Positions 10,447-22,006 of a stretch of DNA of 64,000 nucleotides are shown piece by piece. Source of the stretch: Alternaria dauci (taxonomy: Eukaryota; Ascomycota; Dothideomycetes; Pleosporales; Pleosporaceae); NCBI RefSeq assembly GCF_042100115.1, contig NC_091275.1, positions 2,542,001 to 2,606,000 on the forward strand, read 5' to 3'. Both the position numbers and the translations under genes were made by a program. How positions within the stretch are numbered: the first letter of the stretch is position 1; each line of letters opens with the position of its first letter. The notes under the pieces were generated by a model. That model ran no database searches and was not told the DNA's origin. It saw only the letters and a program-made list of their open reading frames with translations.

Positions 10447-11483
10447 CTACCAAGGCCAGCATCCATCTGCCTTGAGGTAGCCTCCGTGCTCCTCGTCCCT
10501 CCTCCCCTCCAAGATGGCAACCATGGGCTTCGCTCCCTCACTTGTAGGCTTCGCTCCATGCTCCACTCTATTCTACCCCAGAAATCAGTATGTGTTTCGC
10601 CAAACCAAACACAACCGCAGAGTCAACTGCAGAAGAAACAAAACATACCATTGGTCCTAAATTGCTCTCAGTAAATCCAGGACAGAAAGAAAACACTCTC
10701 CACCCTCTGGGCCCATACTCATAGTCTTGACACGCAGTCAGCATATTCAAAGCCGCTTTGGACGTGCGATACGGCAGCTATCCATCTCAACCATTAGCAT
10801 GAGCCTCGGCCCACCAGGGGGGGAGGATACGATGAGCATCTTACGATTTTGTGTTCCTGATGCGGATTCGTCCTGTCACTTCTCAACCCAATACTGCCAG
10901 CTCCACTCGTCACGTTGATGATTCGTGGCGTCCTTCCCATCTTCTCGCTTTTCTCGAGTAACGGCGCGAAGGTCTCGACGACGACGGCGGGACCAGTGAC
11001 GTTGGTTAGGAAGGCGGCTGTCATGCGTGTGGACAGAGAAGCTGAGGTTGGTTCGTTACCAGTTATCGCGGCGTTGTTGATCAGGGCGTCGAGGCGAGCG
11101 TATCTCTCTTCGACCACGTTCTGAGCATCACTGATGCTCTTCTCGTTGTTGACGTCTATCTGCAAAACTTGTACATTCTGAGGCAGTCCTCGTTCCTGTA
11201 AAAGTTTCACAGCGGCTTCGCCTTTTTCGAGAGATCGGCTGCCGAGCAGAATGTAGTACTTGCCATCACGCAAGAGTTGGGCGGCGAGTTCGAAACCGAT
11301 ACCTCCGTTTGCTGTATCCGTAGTGTCAGCCACCAACACCTAAGAGCTTCAACCACACGGAAGGGAGGAAAGATAGAAGGGGAGGAGAAGCCACATATCG
11401 TATCAAGAAGAAGACAAGGGGCTGAGGAAAAGTAGTACTTTACCACCGGTGATGAGAACAATGATCTGTTCCTTAGAAGCCAT
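10447..11483 (-). CDS. Short-chain dehydrogenase/reductase (classical SDR), four exons
   Basis: This is an NAD(P)-dependent oxidoreductase of unknown substrate. Exons on the minus strand are 11483-11444, 11311-10845, 10777-10649 and 10572-10447, with introns of 132, 67 and 76 nt; the model gives 253 residues. The joint between exons 1 and 2 recreates the nucleotide-binding motif LITGANGGIGFELA. NNA (in LINNAA) follows the central strand, the catalytic serine lies in INVTSGAGS, and exon 3 opens with YRTSKAALN, the YxxxK catalytic pair. The tail (GYLKADGCWPW) is typical of fungal cytosolic carbonyl-reductase-like SDRs. The 132-nt first intron is read through by an open frame with a non-ATG start; splicing is preferred because it restores the Rossmann motif. 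Confidence 0.9.
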
Positions 11484-12257
11484 AACGTCCATTCAGGTAT
11501 ACTCTAAAAGGAGCTGGTATGTTGGTTCTCCGCTGCTGCCAGACTTGTTTCTATTTGTAAACGAGAAAGTCCCGTCTCTTTATACCTCTTTTCTGCCCTC
11601 TCTCGCTTCCCGATCTTACTCATTACCACTTTACTTCCTCAGCTACCTGGTGTGCTCTTCGGCTTGTACGGCGCACTACCCACTCTTACTGCCGCATGTC
11701 CGAAAGTGCAATACGCTATCTGCATACTCTGATATGTTATGTGCTGACAGTGCGGGAAGCACTTTTTCAGCCTCAAGACATGGCATGTAGTGCAAAAGCT
11801 CCAGGAAGCAAAACCATGCTGGAACCAATGAGCGTCCTTTAGACCATCTGAACAGCATGTCAGTAACGGACTATTCGCCGTCCGAAATCAATCGTCTTAG
11901 TCGATTGGCGGGGGTAACGGATTTAGGCTTACATCCATGGAGTACTAGTAGATGGAAGCCGCGGGTTTGTTGAGGATACGAAAGGAGGTTAGACTGGGGA
12001 GGCACGTTCCTGTTTCAGCCAACGCGCATGACGAAGCTTGATTGATTCTATCATTTGTCTGTTGAATATCTAAACTGTGCGGTGATGTTTCAAGCCGAGA
12101 GCCGCTGTCGGCTGCATGTTATCCTATGATGCAAGCTCCACCCTAATTCAACAAAAGAGTAAAAACGCCAGCGCCTCACCAACGCCAACCTGATGCAACA
12201 GTGATAGCGAGTGTAGAGTTGGTCGGACGGAACAAGAGCAACTGTAGCTATGCACGG
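11484..12257. other. Intergenic; SDR promoter and 3' flank of the WD40 gene
   Basis: No coding frame of note. The first part, pyrimidine-rich on the plus strand around 11560-11690, lies directly upstream of the SDR start and is presumably its promoter and leader. The remainder is the 3' flank of the BCAS3-like gene. Confidence 0.5.
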
Positions 12258-15200
12258 TCATACTCTATCTTCTGCAAAATCCAATACTTCGCAATCGTCC
12301 TCGAAGAAATTCTCCTCGTTGCCCTCCTTCTTGATACGTCTTCTTCGCGTGGTAACGACAACCTGTTCTACCTCCTCTTCACCGTCCTGGAGGACAAGCT
12401 TGTTCTCGACCTTGGCAGCAACGCCAGCAATATCATCTTCTCCAGAATCGTATGCTTGGGTGATGGGCGTCGAAAGCCGGGTCGCTTCAACACTCTCGCC
12501 AAAAAGCCAGGGCGAGCTATCTTCGTGGTGGAGGTCGGAGACTAGTCCTGGTAGAGAGGGCTGGTACTCACTGCTCTCATCAAGAATCTCGAGAGGCTGC
12601 CTTGAGTAGACAAAGCGTGCGACACGTTTATCAGTGTAGAAAGGCTGGTAAGGGGGATTTGTCTCAATCTCAGAGAAACTGAGAGGTGCAAGAGGTGACG
12701 TGACGGGCTTACGGGACGGCAAAGATCGAGGAATCCAGTCGCCATAGCAGTCCTGTGTCGGCTCTGGATCACCAGGCTGCGGGAATAGTTGCTCGGTGAT
12801 AGACAGCGGTAGTGCGGAATCCGGAATAGGGGCAAGTCCAAATTCGACCGTCTTCTTCTTGGTTATAGACGCAGTATTGGATGACTTTCCTTTGCCTGTC
12901 GCAGCTCGTATCTGCACTCGCCAAATCTGAAGTACGCCACCTGATACCAATGCGATTGAGCCACGGCCTCTACCAGAAAGCCAGCGTACACTGTATGGCT
13001 TGATACCACTAGGTGACGATGGCAGCGTCATCTTGTTGTCGCCTGCATGACGTATGTTGTTGATTGACTTGCCTACGCCAGCGGCGACGGCTTTGCCAGA
13101 CTTTGCGCCAGCGGCAGGTGTTACACCTAGACCACTTAGACTGAATCGAGATCCCGCGCCACTGTTCTTCGCGCGGACGGCATCAAACCAAGGCTTAGCG
13201 CTATTGACGGCCTGCATTGCTGAGTTAACCATGCCGGTTGGACCCGTGGAAGCTGTGACTTCTTGTGGCGGGGCAGGGGACGCCGTAGGACGAACTCGTC
13301 GAGCTGGGGGCCATTGGAAGGCCGACGCAGGCATAGGAAACATGTGTACTGTTCCTTTGTCGGTTATGACTGCTAGTTTGTCGATTCGAGGAGCGGACCA
13401 AACAACATCAATGACGTTTGCAACAGTCATTCTGGTAAAGCGAGCGACTTGTCGAACATAAGGACCGGCTGGTTGCTCTCGAAGCGTCTTACGGACTCGT
13501 CGAAAATTCATGCGCTTCAAGTCCCAAACATCCTGGTAATCACCCTTCTTGCTCACAGTCATGAGCATCAGACCGCTGGGAGCGAATGACATGAAGCTAC
13601 AGCCGAGAGCCGCAGGTATGGTAGCAACAGGATGCAGAGCGTTCTTGTTCCTTGTCTCTTCCGCGTCTATCAGTCTCTGCAAGTCGTAAACAGAGATGAC
13701 AGTTGCTTCTTGTCTTGGTTGAGTCTGATTGTGGCCATGAGTCGGTGGGAAGTAGTGCTGCATAGGATCCTGACCATATGACACGTTACTTCCTTGCTGA
13801 CCTCTGTTCATGTAGCTCTTGAAGGCTTGCACTCCTTTCTCGGTAGCCCAGCGTGCGCCCTTGATTGCAACCTGTGTCCCTTCCCGCGTAATCCGATCGA
13901 GCAAGCCAGCTTCGTTTGGCATATCGACGGCGCAGTTGGGCGATGGCTGAGGTGGTACGCTATGGTGTGCGAGACCCGGAGCGCGCTCATAGTAGGGTGA
14001 TGTCAGGGCGACACCGTTGACAGGGTAGAGCGCACTCGAAGCGGGTGGCGTGACTGCGAGCCAGCGATCAGAGAGAGAAAAGACGGGCAAGCCATACTTC
14101 TCAGGGGGGATCTCTTCATGACTTCCATCGACGGCACTCGAACCATTTGAGTGGACGGCTCGTTCGCGGTTCTGCACCGAAGTCCACAGTTTGCCGATGC
14201 AGCGGAACTGCTCGACATATTCTGGGTGGTTTCCCAGATAAGGTGCGAACACGAAGACCTCGCCACTTGCGCCAGATGCAACGACAACAAACTTGCCCTT
14301 TGCGTCGATGACAAAGTCGCCTAGAGGGGGCGGAGGTTGGAAGAGAGGACTGTCGATTGGACTCGTGAGAGGGATCAGAGGAGTTCGGTACAGGACAGCT
14401 ACCTTCCGTCTCTCTTTCAGTGAGTAGATTTCGACGGTCGTCTGGTAGCCACTGATCTGCCCATCGCGATTACCGTGTCGTGAGGATGGCCTACTGGGCG
14501 ACTCAGAAGCTGAATCGTCAACGACAGAGGATGCGCCGCTGCCACTCGAGCTTCTGCTGTCCTTGATGACCGGGCCGTGAAGAATGAGTGCGACTAGCGG
14601 ACGAGAAGCAGCTAATGGGTCATGCCGCGATGTCCAGGGCAGGATTTTGGCACCTATGACACCACCCCTGAGGCCCTCTAGACGGCCCACGATGTCCATC
14701 TTGCTCTTCTCGACGCGGAACACGTCGAGCCCTCCCTGAGATCCGACGAGCAGCACATTCTCGGTTGAGCGAGCAGCCTCGTCTCCTGCCAGGGAGAGAG
14801 TGTCGAAGCCACAGAAGTAGCCTCCCTCGCCGGGCTGGATGCCATCAGTCGGGCCGTTGTTGAGGCCGAAGTCGATGTTTGGCAGGCCATAGTAGTGTGC
14901 TTGAGGTTGGTGTGGCAGGGGCGGGTTTGGCACAAAGTGTTGCGAGGGCGGACGAATGCCCTGTTGCGAATACATGGAGGCCCTACGGTCTCTGCCGGGC
15001 GAGTTCTGTAGACGGTCGCCAAAGGTTGTGTACTGGCTTGGGTGACTCAGAGGCCTTGCGCCTGGAGGTGAGTTGGACATGGCCTGTTGTGCATACAGGC
15101 CGTCTCGTGCACCTGGCGAGTTGTGAAAGGTAGGCGGTGAACTGGCAATGGCTATACCGCCGTTTCCTGGCGAGCCCGAGTTGGGAAAGAAGGGCACCGA

Positions 15201-15638
15201 CTTGGCCCATTCGGTGGTGTATTGTGCGGCCGTGGATCGCGTGGCACCGATAGCCGATAGCAATGGAGACGTGGTGGCATGGTAGTTTGAGGGTGGAGAC
15301 GTGGACGACAGACGCTTTGCTGAGGACGGCGACTTTGTTCTGCGGCAAATCAGTCAGTCGTGTTTGAGGGCAAACAGGAGTCACTCGGCCGCTCCTTCCA
15401 CCTGAGCGTCACTACGGGTGTGCACATGGCAGGGACACACATACATCTCTCTGGGGTAGATGCGCGTAACCTTGTCGGCCGCCCTATTTCTTCTTCCCAA
15501 CTCATACCTCGACGTGTTGCGACCGCGGGCCTGGGGCGTGTCCTGTACCTTTGTGCCCTTGCGCTGTTGCTTGTGCAGGTAGCTGAGGTTGGAGACGGGC
15601 GTCGTGTGCTCGGCGGCGTTGTCGGGCGATGAGCTCAT
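12258..15638 (-). CDS. BCAS3-like WD40 beta-propeller protein
   Basis: Exon 1 is 15638-15508 (ATG, MSSSPDNAAEHTTPVSN), intron 1 is 15507-15340 (168 nt, branch-like CTGACTGAT, acceptor CCGCAG) and exon 2 is 15339-12258; the product has 1070 residues. The uninterrupted frame alone would begin at a TTG, so the extra exon fixes the start. After a disordered Pro/Ser-rich N-terminus come beta-propeller strands (VLLVGSQGGLDVFRVEKS, DFVIDAKGKFVVVASGASGE), then a block with FAPSGLMLMTVSKKGDYQDV and VARFTRMTVANVIDVVW that is characteristic of fungal BCAS3-like proteins. In animals BCAS3 binds phosphoinositides at the phagophore with PHAF1; a membrane or autophagy role here is inference. The C-terminus is acidic then basic (TTRRRRIKKE). 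The family call rests on motif memory. Confidence 0.75.
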
Positions 15639-16836
15639 ATAACCTGCGGACAAGCGTGTGCAAGTGTGTGTTGGAGCGCCAGCTCAGTCGTGGGAGCGTT
15701 GCTGTGTGTCGTGGCCTCGGGGTAGGGTGTGGGAGGGTAGCGACGGATGAGGGCGGCGAGGGAGTTTGGACGGATGCTTGGACACAGCGGTGCGTCATAC
15801 GCCTTCGTGACCAAGGCGCGTGTGAAGGGTGCAGTCCCGTGCGTGCACAGCAAGACGCTTGCTTGTACAGAGTACCGGCGGCTGCCTTTGGTTCCTGACT
15901 CGGCGGCGCGTTATCTGGGCCTATCTGGTCGTCGCTCGGTATCGTCCGGAGGCTCGTCGTGGCTGCCGTCTGAGGCGCGGGGCTGGAGCTTCGCGCGGCA
16001 CGCTGTGTGTATGAGGCTCCTCAGCGCGCAATGCAAATGAGTCTGGGGGCAGCGCGCAGTGGTGAGTCGACCGGGAGCTTTATCTAAGCTTCCAAGTGTT
16101 GAGATGTGTCTATGCAGGGCGTCGTAAGTGCAGTTAGCTGTGTTGCTGGCCTGGCCGGTACTGAGGGGCAGCTCATGGCTTATGCAGGTGCATGTCGCGC
16201 CCTCACCCTGCCATTCGCCCTTCGACCTGGCCGCCGCCGGCACCGCCCTTTGCGCTGATATCTAGCCCCTCTTTAGCTGCCTTGTAGTCATTCCCAGATT
16301 GCGGGCGTGCTAGCTGGGTCAAGTGACTTCAGCGGGCACGGTAGATGCCTGAGTAATGTTGTTGGGCAGCCACATGCGGCCTTCCGCGATGCATTCCGAT
16401 GAGTGACGTCCTGGCATGCATATCACGAGGCCCACATCCCGCGCGGCATCCCCTGGCCTGCACGTGCTTGTATCTTGGACCTCATCATCCAAATCCATCC
16501 TCTCACTTCACTCACGAGAATTGACTTTGGCAAGGTAGCATCCTTCTCCTTACCGATGCACAACCATGGCCGTCGGTCCGTCTTGTCCCGTCGGCAAGGA
16601 CGCCCACCAGCGAATTGACTTTCAGCTCGGACATGTGCCCAGACAGCCTTGCCCGCAAGCTTATGATGGTTTACCACTTTTGGCGCAAGCGACCTGCCAT
16701 CTGAGGAGAGTTCGCGTCGTACGTGCTAACCGATGTAACTAATGCAACCCAAACTTCGGAGTAGCCTCAGGTACAAAAGTATGCATCTCCCGGGCGGTTC
16801 CCGAACACCTAGCTGCTCACCAAACATCCGCCCGCC
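15639..16836. promoter_or_regulatory. 1.2-kb divergent upstream region
   Basis: Lies between the start of the BCAS3-like gene (minus) and the secreted SRPBCC gene (plus), so it should hold both promoters. Open frames of 60-110 codons occur on both strands but none has recognisable character. No clear TATA or binding site could be assigned. Confidence 0.4.
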
Positions 16837-17439
16837 ATGTTTAGGTCAAAGTTGCTCACCATCGTCTCCTTGGCCCTTGTCCCTGTGGCTCTTGCACAAT
16901 CCGAATACACAAATCTCCCCCCAGTCCCGCCGGGCGTCTTCAGTGCAAGTGCGCGCGCTGAAATCAAAACCACCGTCGACGCTGCCTGGGACACACTCAC
17001 CGATTTCCCCAACTACGGAGCTTGGAACCCATTCGTGCGCTATGCTCTCGTCACTTCAGCCAACAACATTACCCTACCCGAACAGCGAGCTGTCGAGGGC
17101 AACTACCTGTTCTTCCGCGTGCAAATCCCTCCACTTCCCTTGCCGGTGGACAAGAGCACACCAGACAACCTCTTGCATACGCAGTTTGCGTTTGAGCGCA
17201 TAACTCATGTACAGCCGGAACTCGGGAGGCTGGCGTGGGATTACTTGGCGGAAATCGCCGTCAAATCGAGGCGATGGCAGGCCGTCAGCGACATAGGCAA
17301 TGGCACTGTCTTGTATGAGTCTCATGAAGAGTTCAATGGGCCGTTGGCTGGAATACTAAAAGCGACGCTTGGAGAGAGCTTGCAGAAGTCTTTTGAAGCA
17401 CAAGCACAGGGGCTGAAGTTGTACCTGGAGGGTAATTAA
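16837..17439 (+). CDS. Secreted SRPBCC (START/Bet v1-like) domain protein
   Basis: A 200-residue intronless product. Residues 1-20 form a signal peptide (basic MFRSK, then a hydrophobic core to VALAQS). The rest is a helix-grip domain of the polyketide-cyclase/SRPBCC superfamily: the opening strand and helix SARAEIKTTVDAAWDTLTDF, then NYGAWNPFVRYA, and a long C-terminal helix (ESLQKSFEAQAQGLKLYLEG). Such domains bind hydrophobic ligands in a central cavity; most fungal relatives are cytosolic, so the signal peptide is notable. Possible N-glycosylation sites include NNIT and NGT. Ligand and role are unknown; an extracellular lipid or metabolite-binding function is inference. Confidence 0.8.
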   Translation: MFRSKLLTIVSLALVPVALAQSEYTNLPPVPPGVFSASARAEIKTTVDAAWDTLTDFPNYGAWNPFVRYALVTSANNITLPEQRAVEGNYLFFRVQIPPLPLPVDKSTPDNLLHTQFAFERITHVQPELGRLAWDYLAEIAVKSRRWQAVSDIGNGTVLYESHEEFNGPLAGILKATLGESLQKSFEAQAQGLKLYLEGN

Positions 17440-17887
17440 ATACCGTAGGATTGCGACATGTCAGCGTCTTGTGCCATCCATAGCAAACTCCTTTCAACCC
17501 ATGTTCATGACATTCCAATGGGATGGATGATGTAAAAGTCCGGCACGAGATATCGTCGGAAAAGTTAGTCCCAGATAAGCAGCGTTGAAAGGACGGCGCC
17601 ATGCCGGGATCCCTGGCGCTCCGCGGGCATGCGCGCCTCTCTGTCGCAATCGCACATGTGCAGTACACGCTGCACCATCAGGCGCTCACCTACCATGAGG
17701 CCTTGTCTCAACAACATGTCGCTGTACTTTGACTGTCTTTTATAACACATTCCCTCTTTTAACACACTCCCTCCTTGCTTTGGCACTAGTTACGTTTCCG
17801 CCTCCGCTATCGCGACACCCCGAGGTCGCATGCCGCACAATCGTTATCGCCCATGTACACTGCTCTTCTCGAGGACCTCTCTCCATC
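17440..17887. other. Intergenic; upstream of the cystinosin-type gene
   Basis: No supported gene. Small opposing frames only; presumably the 3' flank of the SRPBCC gene and the promoter of the next gene. Confidence 0.5.
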
Positions 17888-18856
17888 ATGACGATAAGCC
17901 CTGAGCTCGAAGCCTTTGCGCGAGCAATATCACGCGTACTGGGCTGGGCGTACTTTTTGGCGTGGTGAGTAGCACCCATCCTTCGTCGCACACTCTGTAG
18001 TTCCATCCTAACTCGCAGTCAGGTCCCTGTCTTTTTACCCCCAACCCATATCCAACTATCTCCGCAAATCCACGCTCGGTCTCGCCATAGACTTCCCCAC
18101 CCTCAACGTCCTCGGCTTCACCTGCTACACCATTTCTACAGCATGCTTCCTGTATTCACCTACTATCAAATCACAATATGCATACCGTCATCCGGAAGCG
18201 CCTCAGACAACAGTGCGATTCAATGACTTTTTGTTCGCAGCACATGGCGCAGTCATGTGTGTGATTATCTACAGCCAGTTCTTTGAGAAGATCTGGGGCT
18301 TCGAGATTGGCAAGAGACAGAAGGTCAGTCGGGTCATACTCGGGGTTTGGTGGGGATGCGTGCTTGCTATCGTCGTCGTGGTCATCCTTGTGGAAACCAG
18401 AGGAGCACAAGGAGACGATGCACAGGGGTGGGCGTGGATCGATGTTGTGAGTCCATTCCAAATCTACACCTTCTGACCTTGCGAGCTCATGCTAACACCA
18501 AACAGATCTACACACTCGGCTACGTCAAACTCCTCACCGTGTTTCTCAAATACATCCCGCAGGCCTGGGTTAATTACAAGCGCAAATCTACGCTGGGTTG
18601 GAGTATATACCCTATGCTCTTGGACTTTGCCGGAGGCTGGCTTTCGCTTGCGCAGCTGTGCATCGATTCCGCGTTGCAAAACGATTGGAGTGGTGTCACA
18701 GGCAATCCAGTCAAGTTTGGGCTGGGCAACATTACTATTGTGTTTGATATCATCTTCATGCTGCAGCATTACGTACTGTACAAACATCCTACAAAGCGTG
18801 TCGAGGATGAGGACGAAGAGGAGAGACAAGGACTTGTGGCGGGCCAGAGGGACTAG
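17888..18856 (+). CDS. Cystinosin-type PQ-loop lysosomal/vacuolar transporter
   Basis: Exons are 17888-17964, 18023-18446 and 18506-18856 (introns 58 and 59 nt, both GTGAGT donors), giving 283 residues. Cystinosins are proton-coupled cystine exporters of the lysosome or vacuole (yeast Ers1). The first splice restores the first PQ loop, [18 protein letters not shown], and exon 3 carries the second, [20 protein letters not shown]. Seven hydrophobic segments can be placed, including [44 protein letters not shown] and [18 protein letters not shown]. The tail is acidic ([11 protein letters not shown]) with no obvious GYDQL-type sorting signal. The short N-terminus lacks the luminal domain of animal cystinosin, as in fungal homologues. 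Confidence 0.9.
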
Positions 18857-19357
18857 AAACTGCAATGCAAGGGTTCGTCTTGAAGTATCGCAATGGTGAA
18901 GTGCTGCTTCATCAGACCTGTTGATCCAAGGAAGCGGCATCAACACTCCTCTCACATCTTTGAACACTTCTTACTACAACCGGAAAAGAATCCGGCCCTT
19001 TCTTCGACAAACTCTGCGTATGTACCGTCAACTTCTACCGAGGAGTGCTATGAAAGTAGAGACACGTGGAGCAGGGAATGGGAGAACCAGCCTCCTGCTG
19101 CGTGCCCCGGCCTCATAACAAGCGCCGACGAAGACTAAGCGCAGCGTTCCTGAATCACCCTCTACCAGAACATGCCCCGCACTAGCCTGCCGCGGGACCA
19201 CTCCGAACCTCCCCACATCTTTCCGAGCAAGTTTCGGTAGAACATATATCCAGCATGAATTCACGTCTCAATCCTACAAATACATACTGAACCCTGCTTG
19301 GTGCATTCATTCCTCCAATTCCTATCTAAATACCATCTTCTCACATTTATCGCAACT
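18857..19357. other. Intergenic, nothing recognised
   Basis: 3' flank of the transporter and upstream region of the FAH-family gene; small frames without motifs. Confidence 0.5.
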
Positions 19358-20310
19358 ATGGCACCAAACTGGGACAGACTTATTCGATTCATCGCGACAG
19401 ATGGTCGTGAGCTGCGGGGTCAACCAATACTTCCTTCGCCAGACTTCGATGTCGGTACGACCACCGAAGAGACGGGACTAAAGGCCAACGTGATTGATGT
19501 CAAAAACAACGACATCTTTGACCCAGTCACCAAGGTCACAGACGAACAAGTAACAGTCAAGAAACTGCTCGGTCCAGTAACAGTGGACGAAGTGCCCATC
19601 ATCCGCTGCATAGGCCTAAACTTCATCAAGCACAGTAAGTTCACCTCTCCCCCAAGCGATTCCGCCTACTGTTATACTAACAACCTCCCACAGTCCAGGA
19701 AGGTGGCCGCACCCTCCCTCCATACCCATCCACCTTCATAAAAGCAAACACATGCTTAAACGACCACGGCGCGCCCATTGTCATCCCCAAAATCGCACAA
19801 GACAACCAAGCCGACTACGAGGGCGAACTCTGCTTCATCATCTCCAAGGACGCCAAAGACGTATCCGAAGCCGAAGCCTACGACTACATCGGCGGCTACA
19901 CATCCGGCAACGACGTCTCATCGCGCAAACTCCAACGCGACCCTCTGCTCGCAGGAACAGTGCCCCAGTGGAACTTCTCAAAAGGATTCGATACTTATGC
20001 GCCTCTGGGGCCCCAGCTCGTTTCCACAAAGGTCATTCCTGACCCGTCCAAACTGCATCTCAAGACTATTGTCAATGGGGACTTGAGGCAAAACTCGGGT
20101 ATTGACGATTTGTGTTTCAAGATTCCGACCTTGGTGAGCTATTGCAGTCAGGGTACTACGCTGAAGAAGGGAACGGTGTTCATGACGGGAACATGTGCGG
20201 GTGTCGGGTATGCGATGAAGGAGCCGCAGTTCTTGAAGCCTGGGGACGTCGTTGAAGTAAATCTGAGTCCGGAGATTGGCACACTGAGAAACACAGTAGA
20301 GTACGCTTGA
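19358..20310 (+). CDS. Fumarylacetoacetate hydrolase (FAH) family protein
   Basis: Exons are 19358-19634 and 19694-20310 (59-nt intron, donor GTAAGT, acceptor CACAG), giving 297 residues. FAH-fold enzymes cleave or decarboxylate beta-diketo and oxo acids using a divalent metal. The metal ligands are visible: Glu135 and Glu137 in DYEGELCF and Asp166 in SGNDVSSR; GTVPQWNFSKGFDTY follows, and KGTVFMTGTCAGVG near the C-terminus forms the family's glycine-rich loop. The length and short N-terminal domain fit the FAHD1/2-hydroxyhepta-2,4-diene-1,7-dioate isomerase branch, not tyrosine-pathway FAH. Substrate unknown. It converges on the crotonase gene with 53 bp between stops. Confidence 0.92.
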
Positions 20311-20363
20311 AAAAGAACGGATACATTCTGATATTAATTCAAAAAATATACACAACTACGTAT

Positions 20364-21331
20364 TCAAATCTTCGACTTGGCCTTGCCCTTGTTCGCCAAC
20401 TCCTCCCTCTTGAGCCTGAACCTCTCGGCAGGCGCACCCGCAACGAATCTCTCTGCCAACGCGTCAACAGCATTGACCACAGCTATCATCCTCGCATCCC
20501 TAATCGGCGCATTCTGCAACCTCTTCATCTCCATCATGCTCTTTCCATCATTCACCTTTAGCTGCTCTTCCAGGAACTCCACGACCTTGCGTTGAAACTC
20601 CTCACCCGTAGCGTCCCACACGTAGTTGTAAAAACCCGCATGAACCAGCTCCTGCGCCGTGAGCTTCCGGCCAAACATGAGGAAGTCATTGGCCCTGTGA
20701 ATGCCAATTGACTGTGCAAACGACAGCGCTGATCCATTCTCAGGCACGAGACCAAGGGCCGAGAAAGGAACTTGTAGCCATGCCGTCGAGGACGCAAGCA
20801 CGATATCCGCAACGCCCGGGAACCAGGCTGCACCGCCGCCGACCGCCGGGCCATTTAGCGCAACGATGAGGACTTTGCGGTGGTCGATCATGGAGCGCAA
20901 AAGTTCTGTCGCATACGAAAATTTACCCGCCCAGGCCAGCTTCTTCTCCCCGGCGTTTTTGAATTCCTCGGGAGCCCCGGAAACGCTGCCAATGTCTGCG
21001 CCCGCGGAGAAGAATCGTCCTTCGCCGGTTAGGACGGTGAAGATGGTGTCTGGGTGCTCATCTAGAACGCGTAGTCCGGCGATGACGTCTGGGATGAGAT
21101 TTCCGCCGAAGGAGTTGAGGGCCTTGGGGCGATTGAACTAGGGAGTCGTGTCAGTTGGTGATATGTACCATAATGTAGGAATAGATGAATTGGCCAGAGA
21201 AGCACTCGTTATATTCCCGAGAATATCATTACCGCGGAAGGAGGAAGTTTGGGGGAATTTCATACCGTGATAATACCAATCTTCCCCTTAATCTCAAACT
21301 TGATGTCAGAGTAGTCTGATGTAGAAGTCAT
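20364..21331 (-). CDS. Enoyl-CoA hydratase/isomerase (crotonase), peroxisomal type
   Basis: Exon 1 is 21331-21266 and exon 2 is 21137-20364, with a 128-nt phase-0 intron; the product has 279 residues. The crotonase fold is shown by FNRPKALNSF, the oxyanion-hole segment FFSAGAD at about 64-70 and NGPAVGGG at about 117-124. Family members hydrate or isomerise enoyl-CoA thioesters in beta-oxidation. The C-terminal tripeptide SKI, preceded by basic residues, fits a type 1 peroxisomal targeting signal, so a delta3,delta2-enoyl-CoA isomerase-like role (yeast Eci1/Dci1) is most likely; the acidic catalytic residue cannot be assigned by eye. The frame seen without splicing begins only at an internal ATG. 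Confidence 0.92.
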
Positions 21332-22006
21332 GGCGTTCGTAGCTTCTTTTCGCAGTTCCTTGAGGTGACCCAGTAAATCCCAACTACGACTAGTACACTT
21401 CGCTTTAAGAAGTGTTCGATGAACTGTTCTTTTTTTAGAATGACGGTCCGTTGGAGACTTTCGGCCGTATAAGCTGACTTGGAATTGAATAGTAAGCACT
21501 CCCCGCAGAGAACGCGATAGGCCTCGGTTCGGGAACAATCCTGGAAAGCTGGGGTTCTTGTTGGACGTATGCACGCGTTGATCCGTACTATAGTTATGGG
21601 ACTTTAGAGATGTGATTGATGAATATCCAGCTTGAGACGCCGATTGTGTAATGGAAGTGATGCAGTGATGTCGCACGGCCGCCTACGCGTGAATGAGTTG
21701 CTAACGATGCCGATGTGGACATGTCGCGTTTTACCTCGGCACGTCTTCGTGGCACGTGATTGGGGGCGTTACTTCCATGATTTAGGGCGCGCAAACAACA
21801 ACAAAAAGCAAGCCAATTCCACACCAATAATTGAAATGACTGCAATTACTCTTTGATGCTTTGTACTGAGTCGTAGTACGTGTATGAGGACACACAGCTT
21901 AGATTAGTGATTCATAATAAATGACTCGTATCTTGCACAGACTAAATATGACGCGCCTGTTCCTTCATAGGAGTGGATAAAGGAATTTATGATACATCTA
22001 CTACTA
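21332..22006. other. Intergenic; crotonase promoter and 3' flank of ABC1 gene
   Basis: No supported gene. The segment next to 21332 is presumably the crotonase leader and promoter. Confidence 0.5.

Noticed and set aside
15381..16243. Several 70-110 codon frames upstream of the BCAS3-like gene
   Set aside because: Apart from the true first exon at 15508-15638 they are overlapping opposite-strand frames in GC-rich leader sequence.
19358..21331. FAH-family hydrolase and crotonase as an aromatic-degradation gene cluster
   Set aside because: Only two convergent genes with no dioxygenase, transporter or regulator nearby; chance adjacency is as likely.
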